A stretch of 64,000 bases of DNA, from NCBI GenBank assembly GCA_965277445.1, contig CBDICY010000032.1, positions 806,001 through 870,000 of the forward strand, written 5' to 3'. Position 1 is the stretch's first letter; the number at the start of each line of letters is the position of its first letter. Below, piece by piece: positions 25,919-35,241 of this stretch. The DNA comes from JAFMDF01 sp965277445. GTDB taxonomy: Bacteria; Bacteroidota; Bacteroidia; Chitinophagales; Saprospiraceae. The notes under the pieces are model-generated. The model made no database searches. It saw nothing but the letters and a program-made list of their open reading frames with translations, and was not told where the DNA came from. Made by a program: the position numbers and the translations under genes.

Positions 25919-25985
25919 AACGTAGCTCGAATATTTTTTGTCAGAATCCTATTTATTATTCGGACAAGAATGTCCGAGCTACGTT
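25919..25985. repeat. REPIN-like pair of inverted palindromes
   Basis: The outer arms AACGTAGCTCG (25919-25929) and CGAGCTACGTT (25975-25985) pair perfectly. The right half carries the palindrome CGGACA-AGAA-TGTCCG (25961-25976) and the left half a degenerate counterpart. It shares the GTAGC + GACATTCTTGTC motif with 4033-4262. It lies between the trpA stop and the EamA start. Confidence 0.65.
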
Positions 25986-25989
25986 AACA

Positions 25990-26778
25990 TTAAGCAAACA
26001 CTTCTGGATTCCTAACCATCTCTACAAATTCCTTAATAGCTGCTTTTAGATTAGTTGCTTTCTCTAAGGTTCTAATAAAAGCACTTCCGATAATGGCACC
26101 GCTACTAAATTGGCAGGCAGTCGAATAAGTGGCATGATCAGAAATACCGAATCCGATCAATCGTGGATTTTTTAATTGCATCTCATTGATGCGATTAAAA
26201 TAAGCCATTTGTTTGTCAGAGATGCCTGATTTTGACCCTGTAATGGAAGAACTAGACACCATGTAGATAAAACCTTTGGCCAAATCATCTATTTGTCGAA
26301 TACGCTCTTCACTAGTTTGTGGGCTAATCAAAAAGCTAATTCGTAAATCCAATTCTTCAAATAAGGCTTTGTACTTTTCTTCAAAAACATAAACAGGCAA
26401 GTCTGGTAAAATCAAACCATCAACACCTACTTCGGCACACATTCTAAAAAAACGTTCTTCACCAAATTGCATGACTTGGTTAAAATAGCCCATCATAATT
26501 AATGGAATCTGTGTCTTTGCTCGAACGGCCTTTACTTGTTCAAATAATAACTCTACATTCATTCCATTCTTTAAAGCAACCGTACTACTATCTTGAATGG
26601 TGGGTCCATCTGCCATTGGGTCGGAATAGGGCATACCTAATTCAATTAAATCCACACCCGCTTCTTCCAAAGTTAAAATAATGTCTTGGGTGTCATTTAA
26701 ATTTGGATGCCCTGCAGTAAAATAGACGTTTAAAATAGCTGTTTTCTTAGTGGCAAAGAGGTTGTCTAATCTGTTCAT
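25990..26778 (-). CDS. trpA: Tryptophan synthase alpha subunit
   Basis: TrpA cleaves indole-3-glycerol phosphate to indole for TrpB. The catalytic Glu and Asp lie in 'VDLIELGMPYSDPMADGPTIQ'. 'LPDLPVYVFEEKY', 'YMVSSSSITGSKS' (phosphate loop) and 'GFGISDHATY' are intact. 262 residues is normal. No other trp gene is in the window, so trpA is separated from trpB here. A period-8 hairpin lies 8 nt upstream of the start codon. Confidence 0.95.
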   Translation of the reverse strand: MNRLDNLFATKKTAILNVYFTAGHPNLNDTQDIILTLEEAGVDLIELGMPYSDPMADGPTIQDSSTVALKNGMNVELLFEQVKAVRAKTQIPLIMMGYFNQVMQFGEERFFRMCAEVGVDGLILPDLPVYVFEEKYKALFEELDLRISFLISPQTSEERIRQIDDLAKGFIYMVSSSSITGSKSGISDKQMAYFNRINEMQLKNPRLIGFGISDHATYSTACQFSSGAIIGSAFIRTLEKATNLKAAIKEFVEMVRNPEVFA

Positions 26779-26785
26779 TTTATAA

Positions 26786-26885
26786 AGGTTATGAGGTTAC
26801 GAGGTTACGAGGTTATGAGGTTATGAGGTTTTATGGCAATGAGTGCCTTGTAACCTTGTTACCCTGGTACCTTGTTACCTGGTCA
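26786..26885. repeat. Hairpin with arms of tandem octamers, next to the trpA start
   Basis: Left arm: repeated GAGGTTAC/GAGGTTAT octamers (six units, about 26786-26832). Right arm: CCTTGTAA, CCTTGTTA, CCCTGGTA, CCTTGTTA, CCTGGTCA, CCTTATTC (about 26848-26895). The arms are approximate reverse complements. The left arm starts 8 nt from the trpA start codon and the right arm reaches the stop of the TonB receptor gene. Confidence 0.75.
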
Positions 26886-26893
26886 CCTTATTC

Positions 26894-29746
26894 TCAAAAC
26901 GTATAGCCCACTTTCAAAAAGATAGAACGAGGACTAATTGGGAATACGACAAAAGAGGCATTTGGGTTTTGGTTAATGAAATCTTCTGTAGCGGCATTGG
27001 AATTACTTCCAAATTCGTTAGGACCAAAGAAATTCATTAAGCCCGTAGAATTAAAAAGATTATTCGCAATCAAGGAAATATTTACTTGTCGGTTTAACTG
27101 ATACCCAATTCCTGCATTAATCGTTGAAAAACTTGGTAATTGGAAAGAGTTCGCTACATTTCCTTCTCGTTCGCCCATGTATCGCCAAGTTGCAAAAATA
27201 TTGAATTGTTTCGCTTTATAAATTGGCGTTATTTCCAGCATGGCATTGGGATTATGTGGTACTTTATTACCAGAATAATCAATAATAGTATCATCTGCTG
27301 GGTCAACTGTTTCGTTCGCATTATAGACATTAAAATTAGTCGCTTCTGCGTTTTGGAAAGTCGCTTTTACATTTATATCAAAATTACTCGCTAAGGAGAC
27401 ATTCCCTTCAATTTCCAATCCAATAGTAGTGGTTTTATTTAGCTGTATCGGGGTAAAAAAGATGCCGCCGCCTTGCTGATCTAGGACAAATTCAGAAAAC
27501 GCGATATTATCTAATTGACTATAAAAAGCGGTTGTAAACAAGCTGAACTTAGGAATTACAACTTTCAAACCAAATTCTCCCTGAAAAATATCTTGTACGG
27601 TTCCTGCTCTATCAATCGGCACACCACCAAAATTATTAAAATAGTAATTCATTTCTGGCGCTTTATGTCCATTAGACAAACGACCAAATAATGCCATATC
27701 TTCCGATAATAAATAATTAGCGCCAAGCGACCAAGATAAATAATCGTAAGAAAAGTCAAAAGCATCTTGCTGCCCTGCGGTTAGTACCGAATTATTATAA
27801 GCGGTTGTTTCGTCACCATCTATACCTCCAGGACTAAAAGTTGGAACACCTCTATCTTTTGCTCCCTTATGCCCAATATTTTCGTAGCGTAATCCACCGT
27901 CAATATTTAGTTTGTCACCAACTTGAATATTATCATTTAAAAAGAAAGCCAATTGGGTAATCTTTGCATCTCCACGATTATATAATAAACCACCATAATT
28001 AGAGATTCCTGATCTATCAGATAATTCAATGATTGGTGACCCTGGATTTTCTAGGGTTACATATAAATTCCGTGGCGTATTTTCATAAGTGGCATAAGCA
28101 AAACTAGCAGAGGTAAACGATTCTACATCAGAATAAGCGAAGTACACACCACCTGTAATGGAGTGATTATCGACTTGTTTACTGATTGTCAATTGCTCCA
28201 TAAATTCTGTTGCTTCATCTATCTTTTTCCATGGGGCAATACCTAATATTGCATCATTAGGTAAATTACCTTGTAGGTATTCAAAAGAAGCAGGTTGGCC
28301 TTGGAATGGTCCGAGAATACCAAAATTATTCACACTTGCTACTATTTCGCTACTATTCGCATCTCGGAAAACAATTTGTCCCAAGGGAATATTTTGGAAA
28401 GTCGGGTCGATACCGCTTAATAAATAAGGAAAGAAACCTTCTAAGCCTAAAGGTTGATTCGCAATCGTCGCATTCCAATCAGCACTTTTGTTACTAACTT
28501 TAAAATTAGATCGAATATTCCAACCATTGACCCCATGCGCAATATCCAAACCTAAAGCGGCATCTTTTGTTTTCACCCCATTATCGGTATTGTATTCGTA
28601 AGTCGCATTCGCATCATTTCCTGCTACTCGACCATCTGAAATATTGGTAGCTAATTTAGGTAGATTTAAAGCGGTATTATTAAAATTTTGACCAAAGGCT
28701 GGCTCTGGATTCTCCCAATTAGTTGCTGCTAATCCTTGATACCGATTAACTTTATCATTGAGGTATTTGCCATAAATTTTGACAAAGCCATTTTTTGTCT
28801 TTTTAGTAATATTGGCTTTTAATTGACCGCCGTTTTCCCAATTGATGTCTGTATTTCTAGCACCTTGATCATAGCGATAAAATCCACCAATATTATACGT
28901 CAACCCATTATTTCCTAACAAACCACCTAAGTTTAAATCATATCGGAATAATGGATTGCTTTCGCCTTGTAGTCCGCCTGTCACTAACATTTCTCCACCG
29001 AACTGTTCGCTTCCTGTTTTAGAAATAAAGTTAAAAATTCCCCCAGGCGCATTGGCACTTGTAACCACCGCAGAACCACCTCTGATTGCTTCCAATCGAC
29101 GAGTCGTTAAATCTGCTCGGTGGAATAAATCTGGTCCATAATAAGTCGTTTGATAATTGGTGACGGGCAAACCATCTTCTTGCAAAGACATATAATACCA
29201 ACCAATATCATCTTCTGCGGAAGCAGAAATACCTCTAGAATAAACTCTTGTATAAATAGATCCTGCCGAAGCGTCTACAAAAGTCCCCGTTACTTTACTT
29301 AATAATTCTGCTGTGCCTAAAGCAGCAGCGTTTTGTATATCTTTTTGAGACAAGGTAGAACTAGCAGTTGAAGTCGCTAACCTAGAAGCTGCATTAAAAG
29401 TACCTGTGACAATAACACTTTCTAATTTTAATGGATCAGGTAGTAATTGGATATTTAAAGCAGTTGGGCTATTGCCAACCTCAATTAGTTGATTTTTTGT
29501 ACGCATTCCTAGGTAAGATATTGCTAAATTATAACTCCCCGATTCTGGAATCGTCAATTCAAATTGACCATCTGTATCACTTAAAGTACCCAAGGCTAAA
29601 TCGTCTATGTATAGACTAGCGCCACTTAAGGTATTCCCTTCTTTATCTGAAATTGTTCCAGTAAACGTAGTTTGCGCATTTAGAAAAACAGTCGAAAAAA
29701 GGAAAGTAAAAAAGGGGAGTAACTTTTTAAAAGTATACGTACTCAT
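26894..29746 (-). CDS. TonB-dependent outer-membrane receptor
   Basis: From the ATG at 29746 (a TTG nine codons upstream is rejected) the protein has 950 residues. Signal peptide: MSTYTFKKLLPFFTFLFSTVFLNAQ. A carboxypeptidase-regulatory-like domain follows ('GTISDKEGNTLSGASLYIDD'), then the plug ('TASSTLSQKDIQNAAALGTAELLSKVTG', 'LEAIRGGSAVVTSANAPGGIFNFISKTG') and a long beta-barrel ending in '...SIFLKVGYTF' with a terminal aromatic. It has no SusD partner, so it is probably a siderophore, metal or cofactor receptor rather than a SusC. The ligand is unknown. Confidence 0.92.
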   Translation of the reverse strand: MSTYTFKKLLPFFTFLFSTVFLNAQTTFTGTISDKEGNTLSGASLYIDDLALGTLSDTDGQFELTIPESGSYNLAISYLGMRTKNQLIEVGNSPTALNIQLLPDPLKLESVIVTGTFNAASRLATSTASSTLSQKDIQNAAALGTAELLSKVTGTFVDASAGSIYTRVYSRGISASAEDDIGWYYMSLQEDGLPVTNYQTTYYGPDLFHRADLTTRRLEAIRGGSAVVTSANAPGGIFNFISKTGSEQFGGEMLVTGGLQGESNPLFRYDLNLGGLLGNNGLTYNIGGFYRYDQGARNTDINWENGGQLKANITKKTKNGFVKIYGKYLNDKVNRYQGLAATNWENPEPAFGQNFNNTALNLPKLATNISDGRVAGNDANATYEYNTDNGVKTKDAALGLDIAHGVNGWNIRSNFKVSNKSADWNATIANQPLGLEGFFPYLLSGIDPTFQNIPLGQIVFRDANSSEIVASVNNFGILGPFQGQPASFEYLQGNLPNDAILGIAPWKKIDEATEFMEQLTISKQVDNHSITGGVYFAYSDVESFTSASFAYATYENTPRNLYVTLENPGSPIIELSDRSGISNYGGLLYNRGDAKITQLAFFLNDNIQVGDKLNIDGGLRYENIGHKGAKDRGVPTFSPGGIDGDETTAYNNSVLTAGQQDAFDFSYDYLSWSLGANYLLSEDMALFGRLSNGHKAPEMNYYFNNFGGVPIDRAGTVQDIFQGEFGLKVVIPKFSLFTTAFYSQLDNIAFSEFVLDQQGGGIFFTPIQLNKTTTIGLEIEGNVSLASNFDINVKATFQNAEATNFNVYNANETVDPADDTIIDYSGNKVPHNPNAMLEITPIYKAKQFNIFATWRYMGEREGNVANSFQLPSFSTINAGIGYQLNRQVNISLIANNLFNSTGLMNFFGPNEFGSNSNAATEDFINQNPNASFVVFPISPRSIFLKVGYTF

Positions 29747-29783
29747 AGTTGGTATATTTGCTAAATTAATCAATTTAAAACAA

Positions 29784-29791
29784 CAAAGATA
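29784..29791 (-). promoter_or_regulatory. -7 box (TATCTTTG) of the TonB receptor gene
   Basis: A perfect TAnnTTTG match on the minus strand, 37 nt upstream of the ATG at 29746. It supports that start over the upstream TTG, which would be left with almost no leader. Confidence 0.65.
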
Positions 29792-29854
29792 AGAGAGTAA
29801 AGAGAGGTGTGAGAATTTATTGATTTATTTATTTCTCTTTTTATTGTGAAAACT

Positions 29855-29926
29855 GGCTGGTTGATCTTTAGTCAACCTACTTATCTTATAAATTATAATT
29901 ACAGGTTGACTGAAGGTCAACCAGCC
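29855..29926. repeat. 24-bp inverted repeat made of paired GGTTGA..TCAACC palindromes
   Basis: The arms at 29855-29878 and 29903-29926 are complementary at 22 of 24 positions; the two differences become G-U pairs if the plus strand is transcribed. Each arm is itself nearly palindromic (GGTTGAC...GTCAACC). The repeat lies 2 nt beyond the stop of the DUF6909-like gene. The same palindrome is seen at 45149-45207. Confidence 0.7.
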
Positions 29927-29928
29927 GA

Positions 29929-31626
29929 TTATTTATTCCCTAAAATCCGATTTAATATTTTTTGGGTAATTAGATAAGTTGGTTTGACTCCATCTAAACC
30001 TAAACTACCAGAGGCTAAAGTTTTTCCAGTCTCCAACGGATTATCCGAAGCATAATAAGCATATCTTAGAATGACATCTGGGTTGATACTATTTCTAATT
30101 TTAGAAGCGGCTTGAATCGCTTTTTGATAACTAGCTCCTTCCATTTCTAAGCCAATAGCTTGCCAAGAAGACATTAAGAAGTAGCGGAAAACATCTCGAT
30201 TTTGTAAAGAGGTGCCTAAAACAGTAATCATTGGGCCACCGACTACTTGCAAGCCATTTCCTTCAAACTCGGCAACGGAGAAATCATTTTCAAAAGGGTA
30301 ATTATCTGCAATGCCTTCAAAGACGTGGGCATTCGGAATCATAATGTCTCCTTTGCCGCCTTTTAGAATCCCAGCTTTCCCCATAATAGAAATGGAGACA
30401 ATATCTAGGTTTATTTTTTTGTCCTCATAATCATAAGGTTTGAGCAATTCATCCATCGTTTCATAAGCCTGTTCTCCAAAAGCATAATCCATGACGATGA
30501 TAACTGGCTTATGCATTTTAATATATTTTTCATCTAATTGGATTTCAGAAGGAAGGGTAGTCGCTTTTATTTTTTGGGTATCAAAAATTTGAACAGAAAT
30601 ATTCGTGCCACTTGTATCATCCAATTGATACATTCCGTTTTTAAGCGCATATTGCTTGATCTTTTCCCGAGCAGACGCACCACTATCACCACTTAATTCT
30701 CTAGCTAAGTGCTCTAAAGAAGCGCTTATTTTTTTCTGCCCCTTTAATGCACCTTTACCATAAATTGAATTCATGACACTATGCAAATTCGCACTAATAA
30801 TATGCAGTGGTCGATCTAATAAACTTTTGTCTTGTAAGCATTTTTTGATGTGCTGTGCCCATTGTTCTCCATAGATATGATGACCTATTTTTTCTCTTAA
30901 GGCAGAAGAAAAAGAAATTTCTCTATCATTTTTTTCATATTCTTCTTGAATGGATAATTGCCCTAGCCAATAGGTAATGTGAAAAATACTATTCACTTTT
31001 GGGCTTTTAGCAAAACGTTCGCAGGCATTAACCGTGTCATTATAAGTTCTACCTAGTAAGGTACTCAAATAAGTATAAGCAACATCTTTATTAAAATTTT
31101 CTTCTTTTTCCTCTTCTTTTAAGACAATTTCCTCCAGTCTTAACCATTCTCGCTTTTTTTCTCCTCGATGATTTAGGCTATTTCGCCTAATTTTCTCTGA
31201 TTCGATATACATAAAAGTTAAGTGGGTCAGAATATCATAAATATCACTTCGTCCTCTTGTCATTTCCACAAACATCTGCTCTTCATCAATCCGATAACAA
31301 TTTCTTCTTCTTTTAGCAGGAATAATCGGTGCAAAACTAGAATCTTCAAATCCTTCCCTAGAAATCAATCGAACATATCGACACTCTTCTATCCCTACAG
31401 GTAGTCGTTCAAAAATATATAATAACCCATCCAATTCTACCTGCTCTGGATCATTGATGGAACCATAAATTTCTGGTTGCAAAGCTTGTAGCGCTTCTAT
31501 CATTGCTTCTCCTGAAACGCCCAAAGGTTTGTAACTCCCTCGGATGAAAAGGTGTCGCATGGCAATGTATAAGCGTTGAATGGCTTCTCTTGATTCCTGT
31601 GCCCTAGTCCGTTTTATTTGCTGCAT
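29929..31626 (-). CDS. DUF6909-like protein with a phosphorylase-like C-terminus
   Basis: This 565-residue cytoplasmic protein is predominantly helical in its N-terminal 330 residues (basic start MQQIKRTRAQESREAIQRLY). Its C-terminal third has 'VIIVMDYAFGEQAYETMDELL', 'ISIMGKAGILKGGKGDIMIPNAHVFEG' and 'GLEMEGASYQKAIQAA', which recall nucleoside phosphorylases, where a G-x-EMEGA segment binds the ribose. I recall this architecture as a Bacteroidota family named DUF6909; its function is not established. A heptamer hairpin stands 8 nt from the start codon. Confidence 0.7.
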   Translation of the reverse strand: MQQIKRTRAQESREAIQRLYIAMRHLFIRGSYKPLGVSGEAMIEALQALQPEIYGSINDPEQVELDGLLYIFERLPVGIEECRYVRLISREGFEDSSFAPIIPAKRRRNCYRIDEEQMFVEMTRGRSDIYDILTHLTFMYIESEKIRRNSLNHRGEKKREWLRLEEIVLKEEEKEENFNKDVAYTYLSTLLGRTYNDTVNACERFAKSPKVNSIFHITYWLGQLSIQEEYEKNDREISFSSALREKIGHHIYGEQWAQHIKKCLQDKSLLDRPLHIISANLHSVMNSIYGKGALKGQKKISASLEHLARELSGDSGASAREKIKQYALKNGMYQLDDTSGTNISVQIFDTQKIKATTLPSEIQLDEKYIKMHKPVIIVMDYAFGEQAYETMDELLKPYDYEDKKINLDIVSISIMGKAGILKGGKGDIMIPNAHVFEGIADNYPFENDFSVAEFEGNGLQVVGGPMITVLGTSLQNRDVFRYFLMSSWQAIGLEMEGASYQKAIQAASKIRNSINPDVILRYAYYASDNPLETGKTLASGSLGLDGVKPTYLITQKILNRILGNK

Positions 31627-31633
31627 TGATATG

Positions 31634-31695
31634 TGTTGTCGGTTGTCAATTGTCGGTTATCTGTTGTCCGAACTGACAACCGATAACGGATAACT
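31634..31695. repeat. Heptamer hairpin next to the DUF6909-like start
   Basis: Left arm: TGTTGTC, GGTTGTC, AATTGTC, GGTTATC, TGTTGTC. Right arm: GACAACC, GATAACG, GATAACT. The units resemble those of the hairpin at 18837-18895. It spans the gap between the small membrane protein stop (31698) and the DUF6909-like start (31626). Confidence 0.75.
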
Positions 31696-31697
31696 GC

Positions 31698-31862
31698 TTA
31701 ATAAAAATAAGTTTGTAGCCGATCCCAAATAGCGACTCTTTCTTTAATTAAATAGAGTAACAACGCAATTGAAAAGAAAAAAATTCCTAATTTCCAATTA
31801 CGAATACCTTTTGCTAATTTTTCTCTTCGACTTTTATATCGATGCCTCCCTGAATATGCCAT
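31698..31862 (-). CDS. Small membrane protein
   Basis: From the ATG at 31862 the protein has 54 residues: a basic N-terminus (MAYSGRHRYKSRREKLAKGIRNWK without hydrophobics) and one membrane helix (LGIFFFSIALLLYLI). An in-frame TTG at 31889 is a weaker start. A -7 box TATCTTTG lies upstream at 31940-31947. I recall similar short proteins from related genomes but know no function. It is followed by the DUF6909-like gene on the same strand. Confidence 0.6.
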   Translation of the reverse strand: MAYSGRHRYKSRREKLAKGIRNWKLGIFFFSIALLLYLIKERVAIWDRLQTYFY

Positions 31863-31939
31863 AAAATTTGAAAGATAACGCCATTCCAATACTTTTGGAA
31901 ATAGCTTGGTAATTTTTATAATTATGCTGAAAATCTATG

Positions 31940-31947
31940 CAAAGATA
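31940..31947 (-). promoter_or_regulatory. -7 box (TATCTTTG) for the small membrane protein and DUF6909-like gene
   Basis: A perfect TAnnTTTG match on the minus strand, about 77 nt upstream of the ATG at 31862. Confidence 0.55.
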
Positions 31948-32147
31948 AGAAACCATTACTTTCTAAAAAGGGAATTGTCATTTGGCTTCATATTTGATTT
32001 AATTATGATATAAAAGAGTTTTGTTGGTTTCTTACCTTAAAAATCGCATGATTAATAAAAATGTTATATTTTTAACCGTGAGAAACGGAAGAAAGTAAAC
32101 ACCCCTCTTTATCCGTCAACGAAACTACTAACTGTACACTCATAAGA

Positions 32148-34511
32148 TTGACGATTTTGAACAAACGTTATCCTACATTATTTTTATTGCTGGTATTGGC
32201 ATGGACGAATCTCCTAGCTCAACAACCACCCCTACCCAAAGAAGAAATACCAGTAGAAATTGAATTCTCTGACCAAGGAGGTTATTATGAAGAAGAAGTG
32301 ATTTTGGAATTGCGTGCTCCTGGTGCCGATATTTACTTTACAACCGATGGTTCTTTGCCTACTAAAAAAACAGAAAAGTACGAGTTCCCAATTATTATAG
32401 CTGAAACAACTGTCGTTCGAGCAAGAGCCTATAAAAATAAAAAGGAAAGCGAGATTTATGGGCATACTTACTTTTTAGAAACACCAACCAATAGTTTTCC
32501 AACCGTTTCCTTAAGCGTTTCTCCTTGGGTTTTATTTGACCCTGAAGTCGGTATCTTTATGAATGGTCCAGACGCAATAGATTCTATTTGGCGAAAGCCA
32601 GGGGCGAATTTCTGGAGTCGTTCTGAAAAAATCATCAATACAGAGATCTTTGAAGCAGATGGTAAATGCGTGTTCCGTAGTACGACAGGTTTTCGATTAT
32701 TCGGTGGAATGAGTCGTTTATTTCCTCAGAAGTCTATGGTATTGGTGAGTAGAGACGAGTATGGAGAAAAGCGAATTAAGCATAAAATTTTTGGTAAAAA
32801 ACAACCTGCAAAATATAAATTTTTAGTACTAAGAAACTCAGGAAGTGATTTTGGTAAATCTCATTTTAGAGATGCTTTTATGACAGATTTGGTCAAGCAT
32901 TGGGATATGGAAGTGCAAGCAGATCGACCTGCTCATGTTTATATCAACGGAAAATACTGGGGAATTTATCATATTAGAGAAAAAGTCAATCGATATTTTT
33001 TAGAGTCTCATTGGGGCAATCATAAAGATAGTTTAGATTTAATCGAACATAAATTATCTCGAAAAAGAGGAAGTAAAAAGCATTATCAACGAATGCTAGA
33101 TTTTCTAGAAGATAATGACTTAAATCAAAAAGACAACTATGCTTATATCCAAACTCAAATGGATGTAGACAATTTTATGAATTATAAGATTGCGCAAATT
33201 TTTTATGATAATGTGGATGCAGGTGGGAATATTAAATACTGGCGGCCGCAAACAGAAGATGGACGTTGGCGCTGGATTTTATATGATACAGATTGGGGCT
33301 TTGGTTTGCATGATCATACTGCTTATAAGCATAACAGTTTAGATTTTCATACGGAGCCTGAAGGCCCAAGTTGGCCTAATCCACCTTGGAGTACGTTTAT
33401 TCTGCGGAAGCTACTGGATAATACTGAATTTAAACAAGAATTCATTAATCGTTTTGCCGATCATATGAATTATTCTTTTCATCCGCAGCGGGTACTTACT
33501 TATATTGAAAAGCATTATCGGCAGTTAAAACCAGAAATGCCTAAACACCTTAAGCGTTGGCGTTTAAGCCCACGTAAATGGGAAGAGCAAGTACAGATAA
33601 TGCGTACTTTTGGTAAAGAACGACCACATCATATGCGGATGCATTTGATGGAAAAATTCAATACTGGTAAAGCGGTGAAATTGAATTTAGCTTGTACAGA
33701 AGGAGGTACGATTCGATTAAATCATAATTTAGAAATCAAACCGAATAAACCTTTTAGTGGTATCTATTTTGAACGGGTGCCTGTTCATATAGAAGCAGAC
33801 CCTAAATTAGGGTATCAATTTTCACATTGGGAAGGGATTAATGTAGCTAAAGGGACAAGAGAATTGACGATGGCTTTATTAGATCAAGAATCGAGTTTAA
33901 GAGCTGTTTTCAAAAAGATCATCAATCCAATTGCAGGAAAAATCATGTTCAATGAGATCAGTTGTAATAATAAAAAGACGGGAGATTGGGTAGAAATTTA
34001 TAATCACTCAGATAAGAATGTCAATTTAAAAGATTGGATTTTTGCGGATAATAAACATAGTTACCGTTTACCAACAGTCGTCTTAGAATCGAAAGGCTAT
34101 GTAACCCTTTGCCAAGATTCTGCTAAATTCGCACAAAAGTTTCCTAATTATACGAATGTTCGAGGTAATCTAGGTTTTGGCTTAAGTAAACGGAAAGAGA
34201 AACTAAGTCTCTACGATAATAAAGGCGCTTCTGTAGATAAGTTTTATTATGATTTAGTACCCAGAGACTCTGCCTTTACCCTTAATCTTTTATTGCCGAA
34301 TTTGAATAATGGAGATATTGAGAATTGGGAAGCATTGGTTGGAACAGGCTCTCCTAATCGACCTAATAAGTATTATTTAGAAAGTAGGATTCAGGCAGAG
34401 CAAGAGGTTTGGATGCGGGTTGGAGCTGCAGCTGGTGTCATGCTATTATTGTCCTTTATGTTATGGATGAAAAGACGACAAGATTATTTGGAACGGGTTT
34501 CTAAAAATTAA
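32148..34511 (+). CDS. CotH kinase family surface protein with chitobiase-like and lamin-tail domains
   Basis: The protein has 787 residues. No ATG lies near the start: the frame offers TTG at 32148 and TTG at 32157, and an upstream in-frame stop (TGA at 32079) bounds the choice. Order: signal peptide (RYPTLFLLLVLAWTNLLAQ); a chitobiase C-terminal-like beta domain ('ADIYFTTDGSLPT'); a CotH kinase domain ('FRLFGGMSRLFPQKS', 'LRNSGSDFGKSHFRDAF', 'YINGKYWGIYHIREKVN', 'WRWILYDTDWGFG'); a lamin-tail domain ('MFNEISCNNKKTGDWVEIYN'); a C-terminal membrane helix. CotH is an atypical protein kinase family; the catalytic Asp of 'YDTDWGF' is present. The target is unknown. Confidence 0.88.
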   Translation: MTILNKRYPTLFLLLVLAWTNLLAQQPPLPKEEIPVEIEFSDQGGYYEEEVILELRAPGADIYFTTDGSLPTKKTEKYEFPIIIAETTVVRARAYKNKKESEIYGHTYFLETPTNSFPTVSLSVSPWVLFDPEVGIFMNGPDAIDSIWRKPGANFWSRSEKIINTEIFEADGKCVFRSTTGFRLFGGMSRLFPQKSMVLVSRDEYGEKRIKHKIFGKKQPAKYKFLVLRNSGSDFGKSHFRDAFMTDLVKHWDMEVQADRPAHVYINGKYWGIYHIREKVNRYFLESHWGNHKDSLDLIEHKLSRKRGSKKHYQRMLDFLEDNDLNQKDNYAYIQTQMDVDNFMNYKIAQIFYDNVDAGGNIKYWRPQTEDGRWRWILYDTDWGFGLHDHTAYKHNSLDFHTEPEGPSWPNPPWSTFILRKLLDNTEFKQEFINRFADHMNYSFHPQRVLTYIEKHYRQLKPEMPKHLKRWRLSPRKWEEQVQIMRTFGKERPHHMRMHLMEKFNTGKAVKLNLACTEGGTIRLNHNLEIKPNKPFSGIYFERVPVHIEADPKLGYQFSHWEGINVAKGTRELTMALLDQESSLRAVFKKIINPIAGKIMFNEISCNNKKTGDWVEIYNHSDKNVNLKDWIFADNKHSYRLPTVVLESKGYVTLCQDSAKFAQKFPNYTNVRGNLGFGLSKRKEKLSLYDNKGASVDKFYYDLVPRDSAFTLNLLLPNLNNGDIENWEALVGTGSPNRPNKYYLESRIQAEQEVWMRVGAAAGVMLLLSFMLWMKRRQDYLERVSKN

Positions 34512-34613
34512 TTTACAGATAAAAATACTCTGAATAAGTAATAGTCATTGATTTCCCACAAATTTAATCCCCCACGGATAATAATAAAAGCTTTGAGAGG
34601 ACTTAATGCTTTT

Positions 34614-34652
34614 AATAGCCATCATATGACCTTATACGATGGCTATTTTTTT
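34614..34652 (+). terminator. Terminator after the CotH gene
   Basis: AATAGCCATC (34614-34623) pairs perfectly with GATGGCTATT (34638-34647), followed by a run of T. It directly precedes the bioY promoter. Confidence 0.85.
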
Positions 34653-34653
34653 A

Positions 34654-34661
34654 TACTTTTG
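34654..34661 (+). promoter_or_regulatory. -7 box (TACTTTTG) of bioY
   Basis: A perfect TAnnTTTG match, 34 nt before the bioY ATG. It overlaps the tail of the preceding terminator. Confidence 0.6.
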
Positions 34662-34695
34662 CGAATTTTCAATCTAGATAACTCGCTTTCCTTTG

Positions 34696-35220
34696 ATGAA
34701 TCATCCACTTGTTCAAATACTCCTTGCCATTTTATTCGTCGCCTTATTTGCTCAATTATCTATTGATGTACCCTTAGGGGAAAGCAGTATTCCAATTACA
34801 GGACAAACCTTTGCAGTTTTACTGAGTGCTTACTGGTTAAAGCAGAAAAATGGGACAATCGCTATTTTAGCTTATGTATTGCTTGGTGTATTGGGTTTGC
34901 CAATATTTGCAGATGGACAATCAGGTTGGTCTGTTTTAATGGGCGGAAGTGGTGGTTTCTTAATTGGATTTATCGTTGCAGCTTATACTGTTGGCTACTT
35001 AGGAAGCCGAACATCATGGCGAGGCAGTTTTGCTAAAAGTCTACTTGCTATGACTATTGGTACGGGTATTATTCTATTTTTTGGTATTGGTCGCTTGGCT
35101 AGTCTATACGGATTTGAAAGGGGCTTAGCTTATGGATTTTATCCTTTTTGGAAAGGAGCTATTGTTAAAATTGTATTGAGCGCAATTATTTCACCTTTGT
35201 ATTATCGCTTGAAAAAGTAG
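34696..35220 (+). CDS. bioY: Biotin transporter BioY
   Basis: BioY is the S-component of the biotin ECF transporter. The 174-residue protein (ATG at 34696; a TTG one codon upstream ignored) has six hydrophobic segments and the family motifs 'SSIPITGQTFAVLL', 'YVLLGVLGLPIFADG' and 'GGSGGFLIGFIVAAYTVGYL'. No EcfA or EcfT genes are adjacent, so it acts alone or with shared ECF modules. It ends 21 nt from the stop of the convergent Kir channel gene. Confidence 0.94.
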   Translation: MNHPLVQILLAILFVALFAQLSIDVPLGESSIPITGQTFAVLLSAYWLKQKNGTIAILAYVLLGVLGLPIFADGQSGWSVLMGGSGGFLIGFIVAAYTVGYLGSRTSWRGSFAKSLLAMTIGTGIILFFGIGRLASLYGFERGLAYGFYPFWKGAIVKIVLSAIISPLYYRLKK

Positions 35221-35241
35221 GATTGTTAACTCAAAAACAAC

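Noticed and set aside
26894..29773. TTG start at 29773 for the TonB receptor
   Set aside because: It adds nine residues before a normal signal peptide; the ATG at 29746 has a well-placed -7 box.
34548..34766. Plus-strand open frame before bioY
   Set aside because: It spans a terminator and the bioY promoter and overlaps bioY in another frame.
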